Origin: DATAOG01 sp963753685
Lineage (GTDB): Bacteria > Pseudomonadota > Alphaproteobacteria > Geminicoccales > Geminicoccaceae
Assembly (NCBI GenBank): GCA_963753685.1
Contig: CAVWDE010000008.1
Location: 124,001-188,000, forward strand
Direction: 5' to 3'
Length of the DNA stretch: 64,000 bases
The translations under genes and the position numbers were made by a program. Under the pieces are notes generated by a model. That model was not told the origin of the DNA. It worked only from the letters and a program-made list of their open reading frames with translations, and searched no databases. Positions 1 to 8,626 of this stretch are shown here, piece by piece (positions within the stretch are counted from its first letter, which is position 1; each line of letters begins with the position of its first letter).

Positions 1-147
1 GTGATCGCGCTCGGCATCTTCGGACTGCTGCCGCTGGCCTTGACGGTGGCGCTGATGGGGCTCGAGCTGGCGATCGCGTTCCTCCAGGCCTACGTGTTCA
101 CGGTGCTGAGCTGCATCTACCTGCAGGATACCGTCCACCTGCACTGA
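1..147 (+). CDS. atpB: F0F1 ATP synthase subunit a, C-terminal fragment
   Basis: Last 48 codons of the a subunit, the membrane proton-channel half that works against the c ring. The gene is cut by the left edge of the window. The visible part ends with the typical last helix, containing LELAIAFLQAYVF, and the tail YLQDTVHLH, which is near-invariant in alphaproteobacterial AtpB. It is followed 59 bp later by atpE, the usual F0 order (a, c, b', b). The first visible codon, GTG, is only the window edge and not a real start. Confidence 0.93.
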   Translation: MIALGIFGLLPLALTVALMGLELAIAFLQAYVFTVLSCIYLQDTVHLH

Positions 148-206
148 GCCGCCGGCCGGAGAGCCACCACGACACCGCTGCGCTCACAACCATCATGGAG
201 CATCTC

Positions 207-431
207 ATGGATCCCGCAGCTGCCAAATTGATCGGTGCCGGCCTCGCCGCGATCGGCCTCGGCGGCGTCGGCGTAGGCATCGGCAACGTGTTCGCGACCA
301 CGATCGCCACCATCGGCCGCAACCCGTCGATCCAAGGACGGGTCGCGGCGCTGATGTGGATCGGCTTCGCGCTGGTCGAGGCGATCGGGTTGTATGCCCT
401 GCTGGTCGCGTTCATCGTGCTGTTCGGCTAG
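207..431 (+). CDS. atpE: F0F1 ATP synthase subunit c
   Basis: Proteolipid c subunit of the rotor ring, 74 residues, two transmembrane helices joined by a polar loop with the family RNPS motif. The proton-binding carboxylate is the Glu in FALVEAIG of helix 2. I chose ATG 207 over ATG 195 because GGAG sits six bases before 207 and the resulting MDPAAAKLIGAG start matches family N-termini. ATG 195 would add four residues (MEHL). It lies between atpB and the b'-type subunit, 41 bp before the next start. Confidence 0.95.
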   Translation: MDPAAAKLIGAGLAAIGLGGVGVGIGNVFATTIATIGRNPSIQGRVAALMWIGFALVEAIGLYALLVAFIVLFG

Positions 432-472
432 CGCGTCGCCGCGCGACGGCGCAAGCGCTCGGACCGGGACCG

Positions 473-964
473 GTGCCGCAGATCGATCCGACCACCTTCG
501 CGAGCCAGATCTTCTGGCTGATCGTGGCGTTCGTGACCCTCTACTGGTTGCTCAGCCGGCGCGCGCTGCCGCGCCTCGCCGAGGTCCTCGAGGCGCGCCA
601 GGATCGGATTGCCGCCGACCTGGACGAGGCCGAGCGCCTGCGCCGCGAGGCGGAGGCGGCGCTCGCGAGCTACGAAGCGGCGATCGCCAAGGCCCAGGGC
701 GAGGCGCACACGCTGCTGGCGGAGACCCAGGCGCGGCTGCAGGCCGAGGCCGCCCAGCGTCAGACCGAGCTGGACGGGCAGCTGGCCGAGCAGCTAAGCG
801 CCGCCGAGGCGCGCATCACCGAGGCCAGGCAGAGCGCGCTCAAGGAGCTCGAGGAGTCCGCGGTCACGGTCGCGCAGGCCGCGGTCGAGCGCCTGGCGGG
901 CGTCAAGGTCGCCAAGAAGACCGCCCAGTCGGCGCTTCGGGACGTGCTCGGGGAGGGTGCCTGA
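473..964 (+). CDS. F0F1 ATP synthase subunit b' (first b-type stator)
   Basis: Stator stalk subunit of 163 residues that links F0 to the F1 head. After a short PQIDPTTFASQIFW start, typical of b' chains, comes one transmembrane helix and then a long charged, Ala/Glu/Arg-rich coiled coil to the end. No ATG exists in frame, so GTG 473 is the likely start; reading further upstream would run into atpE. The stop overlaps the next start as TGATG. Alphaproteobacteria and phototrophs carry two different b chains, b' and b, as seen here. Confidence 0.88.
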   Translation: MPQIDPTTFASQIFWLIVAFVTLYWLLSRRALPRLAEVLEARQDRIAADLDEAERLRREAEAALASYEAAIAKAQGEAHTLLAETQARLQAEAAQRQTELDGQLAEQLSAAEARITEARQSALKELEESAVTVAQAAVERLAGVKVAKKTAQSALRDVLGEGA

Positions 965-1440
965 TGGCCCACATCCTGCTCGAACTGGTCGCGTTGGTGA
1001 TCCTGATTGCGATCATCTACAAGCCGGTCAGCAAGGTCATCGTCGGCGGGCTCGATGGCCATGCGGCCAAGGTCCGGGCCGAGCTGGACGCGGCCAAGCG
1101 CCTGCGCGAGGAGGCGCAGAGCCTGCTCGCCGGCTACCAGCGCCAGCTGGCCAGCGGCGAGGACCAGGCGCGCACGATCGTCGCGCATGCCCGGGCCGAG
1201 ACCGAACGCCAAGTCGAGCGCCATCGGGCCGAGCTGGAGGCGAGCCTGCGGCGCCGGACCGAGCAGGCCATGGGCCGGATCGCCCAGGAGGAGGCGCGCG
1301 CGCTCCAGGAGCTGCGCGCCCACGCCGCGACGCTTGCGATCCGGACCACCGAGCGTCTGCTGCGCGAGCGCATCGACGGCCCGCACGCGCAGGCCCTGCT
1401 GGATGGCGCGATCGAGCAGGTCGGCCGCAAGCTGTCCTAG
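964..1440 (+). CDS. atpF: F0F1 ATP synthase subunit b
   Basis: Second b-type stator chain, 158 residues. It has an N-terminal membrane helix (LLELVALVILIAIIY) and then a charged coiled coil, with a C-terminal helix that would contact the delta subunit. The start ATG overlaps the stop of b' by one base, so the pair is probably translationally coupled. The F1 genes are not in this window, in keeping with the separate F0 and F1 operons of alphaproteobacteria. This is the last gene of the cluster. Confidence 0.9.
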   Translation: MAHILLELVALVILIAIIYKPVSKVIVGGLDGHAAKVRAELDAAKRLREEAQSLLAGYQRQLASGEDQARTIVAHARAETERQVERHRAELEASLRRRTEQAMGRIAQEEARALQELRAHAATLAIRTTERLLRERIDGPHAQALLDGAIEQVGRKLS

Positions 1441-1479
1441 CTGCGGCGGGCCGCCGGGCACCGCCGGAGCTTCGGGCCT

Positions 1480-2175
1480 ATGCTCAAACTGTATCAGTTT
1501 CCGCAGGTCTGGGGGCGGAACATCAGCCCCTTCACCCTCAAGCTCGAGACCTGGCTGAAGATCGCCGGGCTGCCCTACGCGGTGGTGCCGACCCGCAACA
1601 CAGGGCGCGGGCCGAAGGGCAAGCTGCCGTTCATCGAGGACGAGGACGGCACCCGGGTCGCGGACAGCAGCCTGATCATCGAGCATCTCGAGCGCACCCG
1701 CGGCCTCGATCTCAACGCCGGCCTGTCGGCGGTGGAGCGCGCCCAGGCGCTCGCTCTGCAGCGGCTGTGCGAGGATCATCTCTACTTCATCGGAGTGTGG
1801 AGCCGCTGGATCGACCCGGTCGGCTGGCAGGCGACCGCGTCCTCGATGTTCGGCTTCCTGCCGCCGGGGCTGCGGCAGGTGCTGCCGGCGCTGCTGCGCC
1901 GCAAGATCCGGCGCGTTCTGATCGGCCAGGGCCTCGGCCGGCACAGCCAGGCCGAGCAGTACGCCATGGGCCGCGCCGACCTGGCCGCGATCTCGACGCT
2001 GCTGGGCGAACGGGCGTTCTTCTTCGGCGACCGGCCGACCACGACCGACGCGATGGTCTACGGCGGCCTCGCCAATCTGCTGCTGGTCCCGGTCGAGACT
2101 GAGCTCAAGCGGATCGGCCTGGGTTTTCCGAACCTGGTCGCCTGGACGCAGACCATGGATCGCCGCTTCGCCTGA
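1480..2175 (+). CDS. glutathione S-transferase family protein
   Basis: 231-residue cytosolic protein with a thioredoxin-like GST N-terminal domain (about 1-75; YQFPQVWGRNISPFTLKLE, then GKLPFIEDEDG, then the DSSLIIEHLE element) and an all-helical C-terminal domain. The architecture resembles the Tom37/metaxin/FAXC-like branch of GSTs more than classical detoxifying GSTs. Substrate unknown. It starts 39 bp after atpF but is functionally unrelated, and it converges with the large cyclase-ATPase gene, whose stop lies 35 bp after this one. Confidence 0.8.
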   Translation: MLKLYQFPQVWGRNISPFTLKLETWLKIAGLPYAVVPTRNTGRGPKGKLPFIEDEDGTRVADSSLIIEHLERTRGLDLNAGLSAVERAQALALQRLCEDHLYFIGVWSRWIDPVGWQATASSMFGFLPPGLRQVLPALLRRKIRRVLIGQGLGRHSQAEQYAMGRADLAAISTLLGERAFFFGDRPTTTDAMVYGGLANLLLVPVETELKRIGLGFPNLVAWTQTMDRRFA

Positions 2176-2209
2176 GGCGGAACCATCCGCCCGGCGCCCC
2201 GTGTGGGGC

Positions 2210-5200
2210 TCAGGCCAGCTCGTCGAGCAGGGCTTTGGCGTCCTTCAGATCGGCGGTGTCGAACCCTTCGGTGAACCAGCCGTAGACGGGTGCCAGCAGG
2301 CCGTACGCCGTACGCCTCTTGCCTTGCGCGGCCCAGAGCCTTGCGATGCTGGCGGCGGCGCGCAGCTCCAGCGAGCGCGCGCCGCGCCTGCGGGCAGTGT
2401 CGAGCGCCTGGATGTAGCAGGCCTCGGCGTCGGCTGCCGCGCGCCGGTCGTCGTGCGCGAGCAGGAATTCGCCCTGCAGCCGGTACAGCTCCGATTGATA
2501 GAAGCCCTCGCCGGTCGTACCCGCGAGCGCCACCCCTTCGGCCAGGGTGTCCAGGGCCGGCTCGAAGTCGGACGCCTGCGCCTGCGCCTCGGCGAGCAGG
2601 GCGAGATCGAACAGCCGGTTGATCTCGGCGCCGATCGAGCGGCGCGTCTCGATCCCGCGCCGGATCTCCGCGACCCCTTGCTCCGGCTCCCCCCGAGCGG
2701 CGATCGCCCGGCCGTGGACGATCGTGCCCAAGGCGAGATGCTGCGGGAAGCCCTGCTCCTTTGAGAGCGCGATCGCGCTCGCGGCGCACTCGCGGGCGGC
2801 CGGCCAGTCCCGGCGCAGCGCATGCACGAGCGCCAGATAGGTCAAGCCGGCGGCCGAGGTCGCAAGATGGCCCAGCTGCTCGGTCAGGGCCAGCGCCTCC
2901 CGGCTCCGCTGCAGGGCCCGATCGGGATAGCCGAGAAACCACAGCGTAAGTCCGGAATAAGCCAGATTGGACGCGCCGGGGTCCTGTCCGAACAGGAACG
3001 CGAGCGAGCGGTGGGCGTGCATGTCGTACATCGGCAGCGCGCGCTCGAGATGGGCTTCCGCCGAGACGTAGTCGCCGCTCCAGAGCGAACTCCCGCCAAG
3101 AGCAAAGCGGGCCTCCAACAGGAGCGCCACGTCCTGTTCCTTTTCGGCCAAGTCCAGGCAGCGCTCCGCCAGTTGCAGCGCCCTGGCATGTTCTGCCCGG
3201 ATGAAATGATAGCGCCAGGAGCCCCAGAGCACCCGGAACAGCTGCGCGGCGTCCCCGACCCGCTCGCCCAGTCCCAGGGCCCCGGAATAGAGCTCGCCGA
3301 CCTCCGCTGCCGACTGTCCCTTGACCGCCATCAGGGCGGGGCCGAGGGTGATCTGCAGGCGCAGCTCCTGCAGCCCGCGCTCAGCACCCTCGGGCAGGCG
3401 CCGGACCAGCTCCAGCCCCCTGCCGAGATGCCTGACGGCTTCGGCGTTGGCCGAGCTTTTCAGCGCGCGCTGACCCGCCTTCTCCCAATATCCGATCGCG
3501 GGGTCGACGAGGCCCGCCTCGGTATAATGCTGGGCGAGCAATTCGGGTTGGACGACCGCCGTGTCCGGGAAATGCTCCTCGAGGGCCTCGGCGATGCGCG
3601 CGTGGAGCTGCTGCCGTTTCGACCTCAGCAACGATTGATAGGCGGCCTCCTGAATGAGGGCGTGCTTGAAGCTGTAGGTCGCCTTGGGCGGCGCCCCGCG
3701 CCGGAACAGGAGTTCGGAGTTCACGAGCTGGGTCAGCGCTTCGACGAGATGATCGCCCGCAAGCGGCGCCACCATGGCGAGCAGCTCGTGGGCGAAGTCG
3801 CGGCCGATCACCGCGCCGATCTGCGCCACCTCCTTGACCGGCGTCAGCCGGTCCAGCCGGGCCATGAGCGAATCGTGCAGGGTCGCCGGAATCGCCAGGG
3901 GCGCCAGCGCGCCCGCCAGCCGGTAGTGGTCGCCGGCGTCCAGCACCAGCCCCGATTCGAGCACCGCCTTGGTCAACTCCTCGACGAACAGCGGCACCCC
4001 GTCGGTCTTCTCCAGGATCTGCCCGAGCACCTCCTCCGGCAGGCCCTTGCCGCCGGTCAGCTGGGCGATGATCGCCACGCCCTGGTTGCGGCCGAGCCGG
4101 TTGAGGGTCAGCGAGGTGATGTGCGCGAAGCCGGTCCAGGGCGGCGTGAACTCCGGGCGCGAGGTGATCAGCAGCAGGATCGGCAGGCGCTGCAGCCGAT
4201 CGATCACCAGCTCGAACAGCTCGTTCGTGGTCGGATCGATCCAGTGCGCGTCCTCGAAGATCATAAGGACCGGTTGGCGGGCCGCCAGACCGGCGAGCTG
4301 GTCGAGCAGGACCTCGAAGGTTCGAGCCTTCTGGGCCTGGGGCGTGAGGTTCAGCGCCGGGTAGCGGCCGTCGGTCGGGATCGAGAGCAGGGCGGCGACC
4401 AGAGGCGCCGCCTCGGCGATCCGGCCGCTCGCCTGGCCGAGCATGGCCTCGAGCTTGTCGAGCTTCTGGTCGGCGGTATCGTCGGCGAGAAACGCCGCCG
4501 CCCGTTCGAGCTGCGCAATCACCGGATAGAGCGCGCTGTTGGTGTAATAAGGGGAGCAGTAGTAGCGCAGCCGGGTGTGTGACTCGGGGGGCAGGCGCTC
4601 GATCACGCTGCGCGTGATGCGCGATTTGCCGATGCCGGCCTCGCCCGACAGCAGGATGACCTGGCCCTCGCCGCCGCTCGCCTGCTCGAAGCGGTCGAGC
4701 AGCAGCGCGAGCTCGTGGTCGCGGCCGACCAGAGGCGTCAGGCCGGCGCCGTGCAGCGCCTCGAACCGGCCTTCGGCGCCGCTCTCGCCCAGCACCCGCC
4801 AGGTGACGACCGGCTCGGCGAAGCCTTTGAGCGCATGCGGCGTCAGCTCCTCGAGATGGAACAGGTCGCCGACCAGGCGCCGGGTCGGGGCGGCGATCAC
4901 CACGCCGGCCGGCGCCGCGAGCGTCTGCAGCCGGGCCGCGAGATTCGGTGTCTCGCCGACCACCGCCTCTTCCTGGGCGGCACCTTGGCCGACCAGATCG
5001 CCGACCACCACCAGGCCGGTCGCGATCCCGATCCGGGCGGCCAGCGCCTGGCCGGCCAGCGTGGTCAGCCCGCCGACCGTCTCGGCCACCGCGAGACCGG
5101 CCCGGACCGCCCGCTCGGCGTCGTCCTCATGTGCCCTCGGATAGCCGAAATAGGCGAGCACGCCGTCGCCCATGAACTTGGCGACGTGGCCTTCGAAGCG

Positions 5201-5569
5201 CGCGACCTCGCCCGCGACCGCGTTCTGATAGCGGGTGATGACCGCCCGCATGTCCTCCGGATCGAGCCGCGCCAATAGCTCGGTTGAGCCGACCAGGTCG
5301 CAGAACAGCACGGTCAGATGCCGCCGCTCGGCCTCGCGCGGCGCCGCCTGTGGCACCACGGCCCGGGCGATGGGCGTCGACCCGGTCTCGGCTTCGCCGA
5401 GCTCTGCGATCGCCTTCAGCAGCTTCTTGCGATGCCCGAGCACGATGCCGAGCTTCTCGAGGTCGGCCTCGGTCAATTCGGGCAGGACCTCGGCGTCGAT
5501 CGCATGGTCCGCGAACGCCCCGGCATAGCGTTCCAGGCCCAGTCCACGCAGCCAGGCGGCTATGTTCAC
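2210..5569 (-). CDS. SAM-domain / class III nucleotidyl cyclase / AAA-type ATPase / TPR protein
   Basis: Very large signalling protein (about 1119 aa). Order of parts: an N-terminal SAM domain (1-55); a class III adenylate/guanylate cyclase domain (about 83-260) with the metal Asp residues in FCDLVGST (D91) and KFMGDG (D135); a STAND-like ATPase with Walker A GEAGIGKS (about 309-316) and LMIFEDAHW as Walker B; then several hundred residues of TPR-like helices. It resembles the widespread 'adenylate cyclase plus AAA ATPase' proteins, whose input signals are mostly unknown. The start is GTG 5569, preceded by GGAG; the upstream frame stays open but gives no convincing protein. Confidence 0.85.
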   Translation of the reverse strand: MNIAAWLRGLGLERYAGAFADHAIDAEVLPELTEADLEKLGIVLGHRKKLLKAIAELGEAETGSTPIARAVVPQAAPREAERRHLTVLFCDLVGSTELLARLDPEDMRAVITRYQNAVAGEVARFEGHVAKFMGDGVLAYFGYPRAHEDDAERAVRAGLAVAETVGGLTTLAGQALAARIGIATGLVVVGDLVGQGAAQEEAVVGETPNLAARLQTLAAPAGVVIAAPTRRLVGDLFHLEELTPHALKGFAEPVVTWRVLGESGAEGRFEALHGAGLTPLVGRDHELALLLDRFEQASGGEGQVILLSGEAGIGKSRITRSVIERLPPESHTRLRYYCSPYYTNSALYPVIAQLERAAAFLADDTADQKLDKLEAMLGQASGRIAEAAPLVAALLSIPTDGRYPALNLTPQAQKARTFEVLLDQLAGLAARQPVLMIFEDAHWIDPTTNELFELVIDRLQRLPILLLITSRPEFTPPWTGFAHITSLTLNRLGRNQGVAIIAQLTGGKGLPEEVLGQILEKTDGVPLFVEELTKAVLESGLVLDAGDHYRLAGALAPLAIPATLHDSLMARLDRLTPVKEVAQIGAVIGRDFAHELLAMVAPLAGDHLVEALTQLVNSELLFRRGAPPKATYSFKHALIQEAAYQSLLRSKRQQLHARIAEALEEHFPDTAVVQPELLAQHYTEAGLVDPAIGYWEKAGQRALKSSANAEAVRHLGRGLELVRRLPEGAERGLQELRLQITLGPALMAVKGQSAAEVGELYSGALGLGERVGDAAQLFRVLWGSWRYHFIRAEHARALQLAERCLDLAEKEQDVALLLEARFALGGSSLWSGDYVSAEAHLERALPMYDMHAHRSLAFLFGQDPGASNLAYSGLTLWFLGYPDRALQRSREALALTEQLGHLATSAAGLTYLALVHALRRDWPAARECAASAIALSKEQGFPQHLALGTIVHGRAIAARGEPEQGVAEIRRGIETRRSIGAEINRLFDLALLAEAQAQASDFEPALDTLAEGVALAGTTGEGFYQSELYRLQGEFLLAHDDRRAAADAEACYIQALDTARRRGARSLELRAAASIARLWAAQGKRRTAYGLLAPVYGWFTEGFDTADLKDAKALLDELA

Positions 5570-5676
5570 CGCTTCTATCTCCGATTGGCCAAACCGGGCC
5601 TGATCTGAATGTCGAAAGCGGAGCCTAGCACGACTGGAACGGATCACGCGATAGATTTGACTGGCTCGCCCTGGTA

Positions 5677-6390
5677 TCAACCGCCGGGGAAATCCTCGGG
5701 CTGACCAAGGGTTTCGAGCAGACGCGAGCGGAATTCGCGCCGGTAGAGCACGCCCACCACCCAGGTGGTGGCGAGCACGAACAGCCAGGGGTGGACGAAC
5801 CAGCTGAGCGCCGCCAGGCCGAAATAGTAGGCGCGCATTCCGCCGTTGAAGTGGCGCGCGGTCGACGAGGCGATCTCGGCCGTGCGCTCCGCGATCCGCT
5901 TCGCCTCGTCGGTGATCCGGCCCGGCAAAGCGACGCTGCCGATCAGGATCAGGCAGTAGTTGTATTGCCGGAACGCCCAGGTGAACTTGAAGAACGCGTA
6001 GACGAACAGGATCAGGAGCAGCAGGACCTTGACCTGCCAGAGCAGGGTCGAGGTCTCGACCGCGAGCGGCAGCGCCTTCAGCACCGCGACCGCCTGGTCG
6101 GCCCGGCCGAGTGCTGCGAGCAGGCCGCCGATGATGATCAGCGTGGTCGAGGCGAAGAACGAGGCGCTGCGCATCAGATTGCCGACGATCTGGGAGTCGA
6201 CGATCCGGTTGTCGCGCTCCAGCATGCACCGCATCCAGAGCCGCCGGTAGGCCTCCATGCTGCGCACCAGGCTCGGGCGGCGGCGATGCGCGCGCTCGGC
6301 GAACAGGGCATAGCCGGACCAGCAGGCGAAGAACCAGAGCGGCGCGATCAGATCGGCGGGCGCGATCGTGCTCAGTTGCGGATCGGTCAT
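5677..6390 (-). CDS. DUF599 family membrane protein
   Basis: 237-residue inner-membrane protein with about four hydrophobic helices (near the N-terminus, near 75-95, near 120-140 and near the C-terminus) and the conserved DUF599 stretches WMRCMLERDNRIVDSQI and FKFTWAFRQYNY. The function of the family is unknown. The start ATG 6390 gives the usual family N-terminus with the first helix. It is divergent from the glutamine amidotransferase gene, with about 100 bp between them. Confidence 0.85.
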   Translation of the reverse strand: MTDPQLSTIAPADLIAPLWFFACWSGYALFAERAHRRRPSLVRSMEAYRRLWMRCMLERDNRIVDSQIVGNLMRSASFFASTTLIIIGGLLAALGRADQAVAVLKALPLAVETSTLLWQVKVLLLLILFVYAFFKFTWAFRQYNYCLILIGSVALPGRITDEAKRIAERTAEIASSTARHFNGGMRAYYFGLAALSWFVHPWLFVLATTWVVGVLYRREFRSRLLETLGQPEDFPGG

Positions 6391-6492
6391 GGCGGGCCCA
6401 GATGTGGCGACGGGGAGGCGGCCAGCCGGCATCGTCCGGTGTCGAGATGTCCGCCGCCCCCAGCTTCGTTCGCGCTCATCCAAAGGATCGTC

Positions 6493-7242
6493 ATGCTGGC
6501 CCGTACCGATACCCCGCCAGGTTGCAGACCGCGCCCGCGCGTCGGCGTGACCCTCGATGCCGAGCCGCCGGGCGGCTACAGCAAGCTGCCCTGGTATGCG
6601 CTCCGCGCCAACTATTTCCGAGCGATCGCGCGCGCGGGCGGCCTGCCGCTGGCGCTGCCCCACGAGGTCGAGCTGGCCGAGGCCTACCTCGACCTGCTCG
6701 ACGGCCTCGTGGTCACCGGCGGCGCGTTCGACGTCGATCCCGCGCTCTACGGCGATCCGGCGCGCCACCCGACGGTCAGGACCAAGGACCAGCGAACCGC
6801 GTTCGAGTTCGCAATCACGCGCGCCGCCCTCGCGCGCGACCTGCCCGTGCTCGGGATCTGCGGCGGCCAGCAGCTCCTGAACGTCGTGCTCGGCGGCGAC
6901 CTCGTGCAGCACATCCCGGACGCGGTCGAGGGCGCGCTCGCGCATGAGCAACCCAATCCGCGCACCGAGCCCGGGCACGAGGTGCAGCTGCTCCCGGGCA
7001 GCCGGCTGCATGCGATCGCGGGCACGACCCGTCTCGAGGTCAACAGCGCCCACCATCAGGCGGCCGGGCGGGTCGGCGCCGGGGTCGTGGTCAGCGGCCG
7101 CGCGCCCGATGGCGTGATCGAGGCGATCGAGGCCCCCGGCCAGCGCTTCTGCGTGGGCGTTCAGTGGCATCCGGAATATGCGATCTCGGTCGCCGACGAC
7201 GCCCTGTTCGACGCCCTGATCGCCGCCTGCCGAAAGGCATGA
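6493..7242 (+). CDS. class I glutamine amidotransferase, gamma-glutamyl-GABA hydrolase (PuuD) family
   Basis: 249-residue cytosolic peptidase C26 protein. The nucleophile Cys lies in GICGGQQLLN and the catalytic His/Glu in VQWHPEY; the GLVVTGG oxyanion motif is present. Members cleave gamma-glutamyl-gamma-aminobutyrate in putrescine breakdown or act on related gamma-glutamyl amides. No other putrescine gene is near, so the substrate is uncertain. ATG 6493 follows a GGAT box. The stop overlaps the next gene's start (ATGA), so the two are cotranslated. Confidence 0.82.
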   Translation: MLARTDTPPGCRPRPRVGVTLDAEPPGGYSKLPWYALRANYFRAIARAGGLPLALPHEVELAEAYLDLLDGLVVTGGAFDVDPALYGDPARHPTVRTKDQRTAFEFAITRAALARDLPVLGICGGQQLLNVVLGGDLVQHIPDAVEGALAHEQPNPRTEPGHEVQLLPGSRLHAIAGTTRLEVNSAHHQAAGRVGAGVVVSGRAPDGVIEAIEAPGQRFCVGVQWHPEYAISVADDALFDALIAACRKA

Positions 7243-8021
7243 GCGCGGCTTCAGAAGACGCGGGCGGAGCCGAGCGGGTCGCCAAGCGGATCGCGCGCTC
7301 CGGGCTCTGCTCGAGGCGGGACGCCGAGCGCTGGATCGCCGACGGCCGGATCGCGGTCGACGGCACGCTGCTGGCCAGCCCGGCGGTGACGGTCACCGCG
7401 GCCAACGTGGTCACGGTCGATGGCCTGCCCCTCCCCTCGGCCGAAGCCGCGCGGCTGTTCCGCTACCACAAGCCCGCGGGCCTCTTGACCGCGGCCCGCG
7501 ATCCGGAAGGCCGACCGACGATCTACGACCGCCTGCCCGCGGGTCTGCCCCGCCTGATGCCGATCGGGCGTCTGGATCTGACCTCCGAGGGCCTCCTGCT
7601 GCTGACCAACGACGGCGGCCTCAAACGCCAGCTCGAGCTGCCGGCAACCGGCTGGGTGCGACGCTACCGCGCCCGGGTGCACGGCGAGGTCGACCCGGCG
7701 CGGCTCGCTTCCCTGCACAAGGGGATCACCCTCGACGGCTTCGCCTACGGCCCGATCGAGGCCAGTCTGGATCGGGTCCAGGGCAGCAACGCCTGGCTCA
7801 CGGTCGCGCTGCGCGAAGGCAAGAACCGCGAGATCCGGCGCGTGCTGGAGCATTTCGGCTGGCCGGTGAGCCGCCTGATCCGCCTCAGCTTCGGTCCCTT
7901 CCAGCTCGGCCGCCTGCGCCCGGGCGAGGTCGAGGAGGTCACCGGCAAGGTCCTCCGCGAGCAGGTCGGGACCAGGATCGCCGGTGCGCCGGCGCGCCGC
8001 CGGCTGCCAACAGCTCGTTAA
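7239..8021 (+). CDS. rRNA pseudouridine synthase, RsuA/RluB family
   Basis: 260-residue RNA-modifying enzyme. An S4 RNA-binding domain (about 10-60: RVAKRIARSGLCSRRDAERWI) is followed by the pseudouridine synthase fold with the catalytic Asp in IGRLDLTSEGLLLLTNDG and the late motif KNREIRRVLEHFGWPV. Length and layout fit the RluB/RsuA group, which acts on 23S or 16S rRNA; the exact target base cannot be told here. Its start overlaps the amidotransferase stop by 4 bp. Together with rsmD downstream it makes an rRNA-modification neighbourhood, a pairing often seen in alphaproteobacteria. Confidence 0.87.
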   Translation: MSAASEDAGGAERVAKRIARSGLCSRRDAERWIADGRIAVDGTLLASPAVTVTAANVVTVDGLPLPSAEAARLFRYHKPAGLLTAARDPEGRPTIYDRLPAGLPRLMPIGRLDLTSEGLLLLTNDGGLKRQLELPATGWVRRYRARVHGEVDPARLASLHKGITLDGFAYGPIEASLDRVQGSNAWLTVALREGKNREIRRVLEHFGWPVSRLIRLSFGPFQLGRLRPGEVEEVTGKVLREQVGTRIAGAPARRRLPTAR

Positions 8022-8077
8022 CGATCGCCGCCCCATACTGCCTGGATCTTCGACCCTCGAGCACCGGCGGGACGGGC

Positions 8078-8281
8078 ATGGCACGTTGGCTGATCACGTT
8101 CGGCGTCCTGATCGTACTCAGCAGCCTCTGCTGGCCGTGGCTGCGCGCCTTCGGGCTGCCCGAGCTGCCGGGCGATCTGCTGGTCGATTTCGTGCCCGGC
8201 TACCGGTTCGAGCTACCGATCACCACGTCGCTGCTGATCAGCGGGGTGATCGCGCTGGTCTGGAAGCTGCTCGCGCGCTGA
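8078..8281 (+). CDS. DUF2905 family small membrane protein, copy 1
   Basis: 67-residue protein with two hydrophobic segments: near the N-terminus (WLITFGVLIVLSSLCWPW) and at the C-terminus (TTSLLISGVIALVWKLL). The central motif LPGDLLVDF matches the family's LPGDIxI. Function unknown. It is followed at 8395 by a second, more canonical copy, so this looks like a local duplication. ATG start. Confidence 0.72.
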   Translation: MARWLITFGVLIVLSSLCWPWLRAFGLPELPGDLLVDFVPGYRFELPITTSLLISGVIALVWKLLAR

Positions 8282-8394
8282 CCGCGCCCCGGGTCGCGCT
8301 CGGCGCGTCATCAAGGGCCGCGCGTCGGAAACCTTGACTGACCGTCGCCACGAACCCAGTTTGAGCCCGGTCTTCCAAGCTCGGGCGCAAAGCT

Positions 8395-8595
8395 TTGGCG
8401 CGCTGGCTGATCATCCTTGGCGTCGTCCTGATCCTGGCCGGGCTGCTCTGGCCCTGGCTCACGAAGCTGGGGCTCGGCCGGCTGCCCGGCGACATCCTGA
8501 TCGAGCGTGACCATTTCCGCCTCTACATTCCGGTCGCGACCTCGATCCTGATCAGCGTCCTGCTCTCGCTGATCCTCTGGCTGATCAACCGCTGA
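8395..8595 (+). CDS. DUF2905 family small membrane protein, copy 2
   Basis: 66 residues, two predicted membrane segments flanking the family core LGLGRLPGDILIERD. It is closer to the family consensus than copy 1, with which it shares MARWLI at the start and the same layout. The start appears to be TTG 8395, since no ATG or GTG lies in frame before the conserved MARWLI. No strong Shine-Dalgarno is visible. Function unknown. Confidence 0.72.
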   Translation: MARWLIILGVVLILAGLLWPWLTKLGLGRLPGDILIERDHFRLYIPVATSILISVLLSLILWLINR

Positions 8596-8626
8596 CGCGT
8601 TGGCTGCGCCGCGCTAACCTCGCGCC

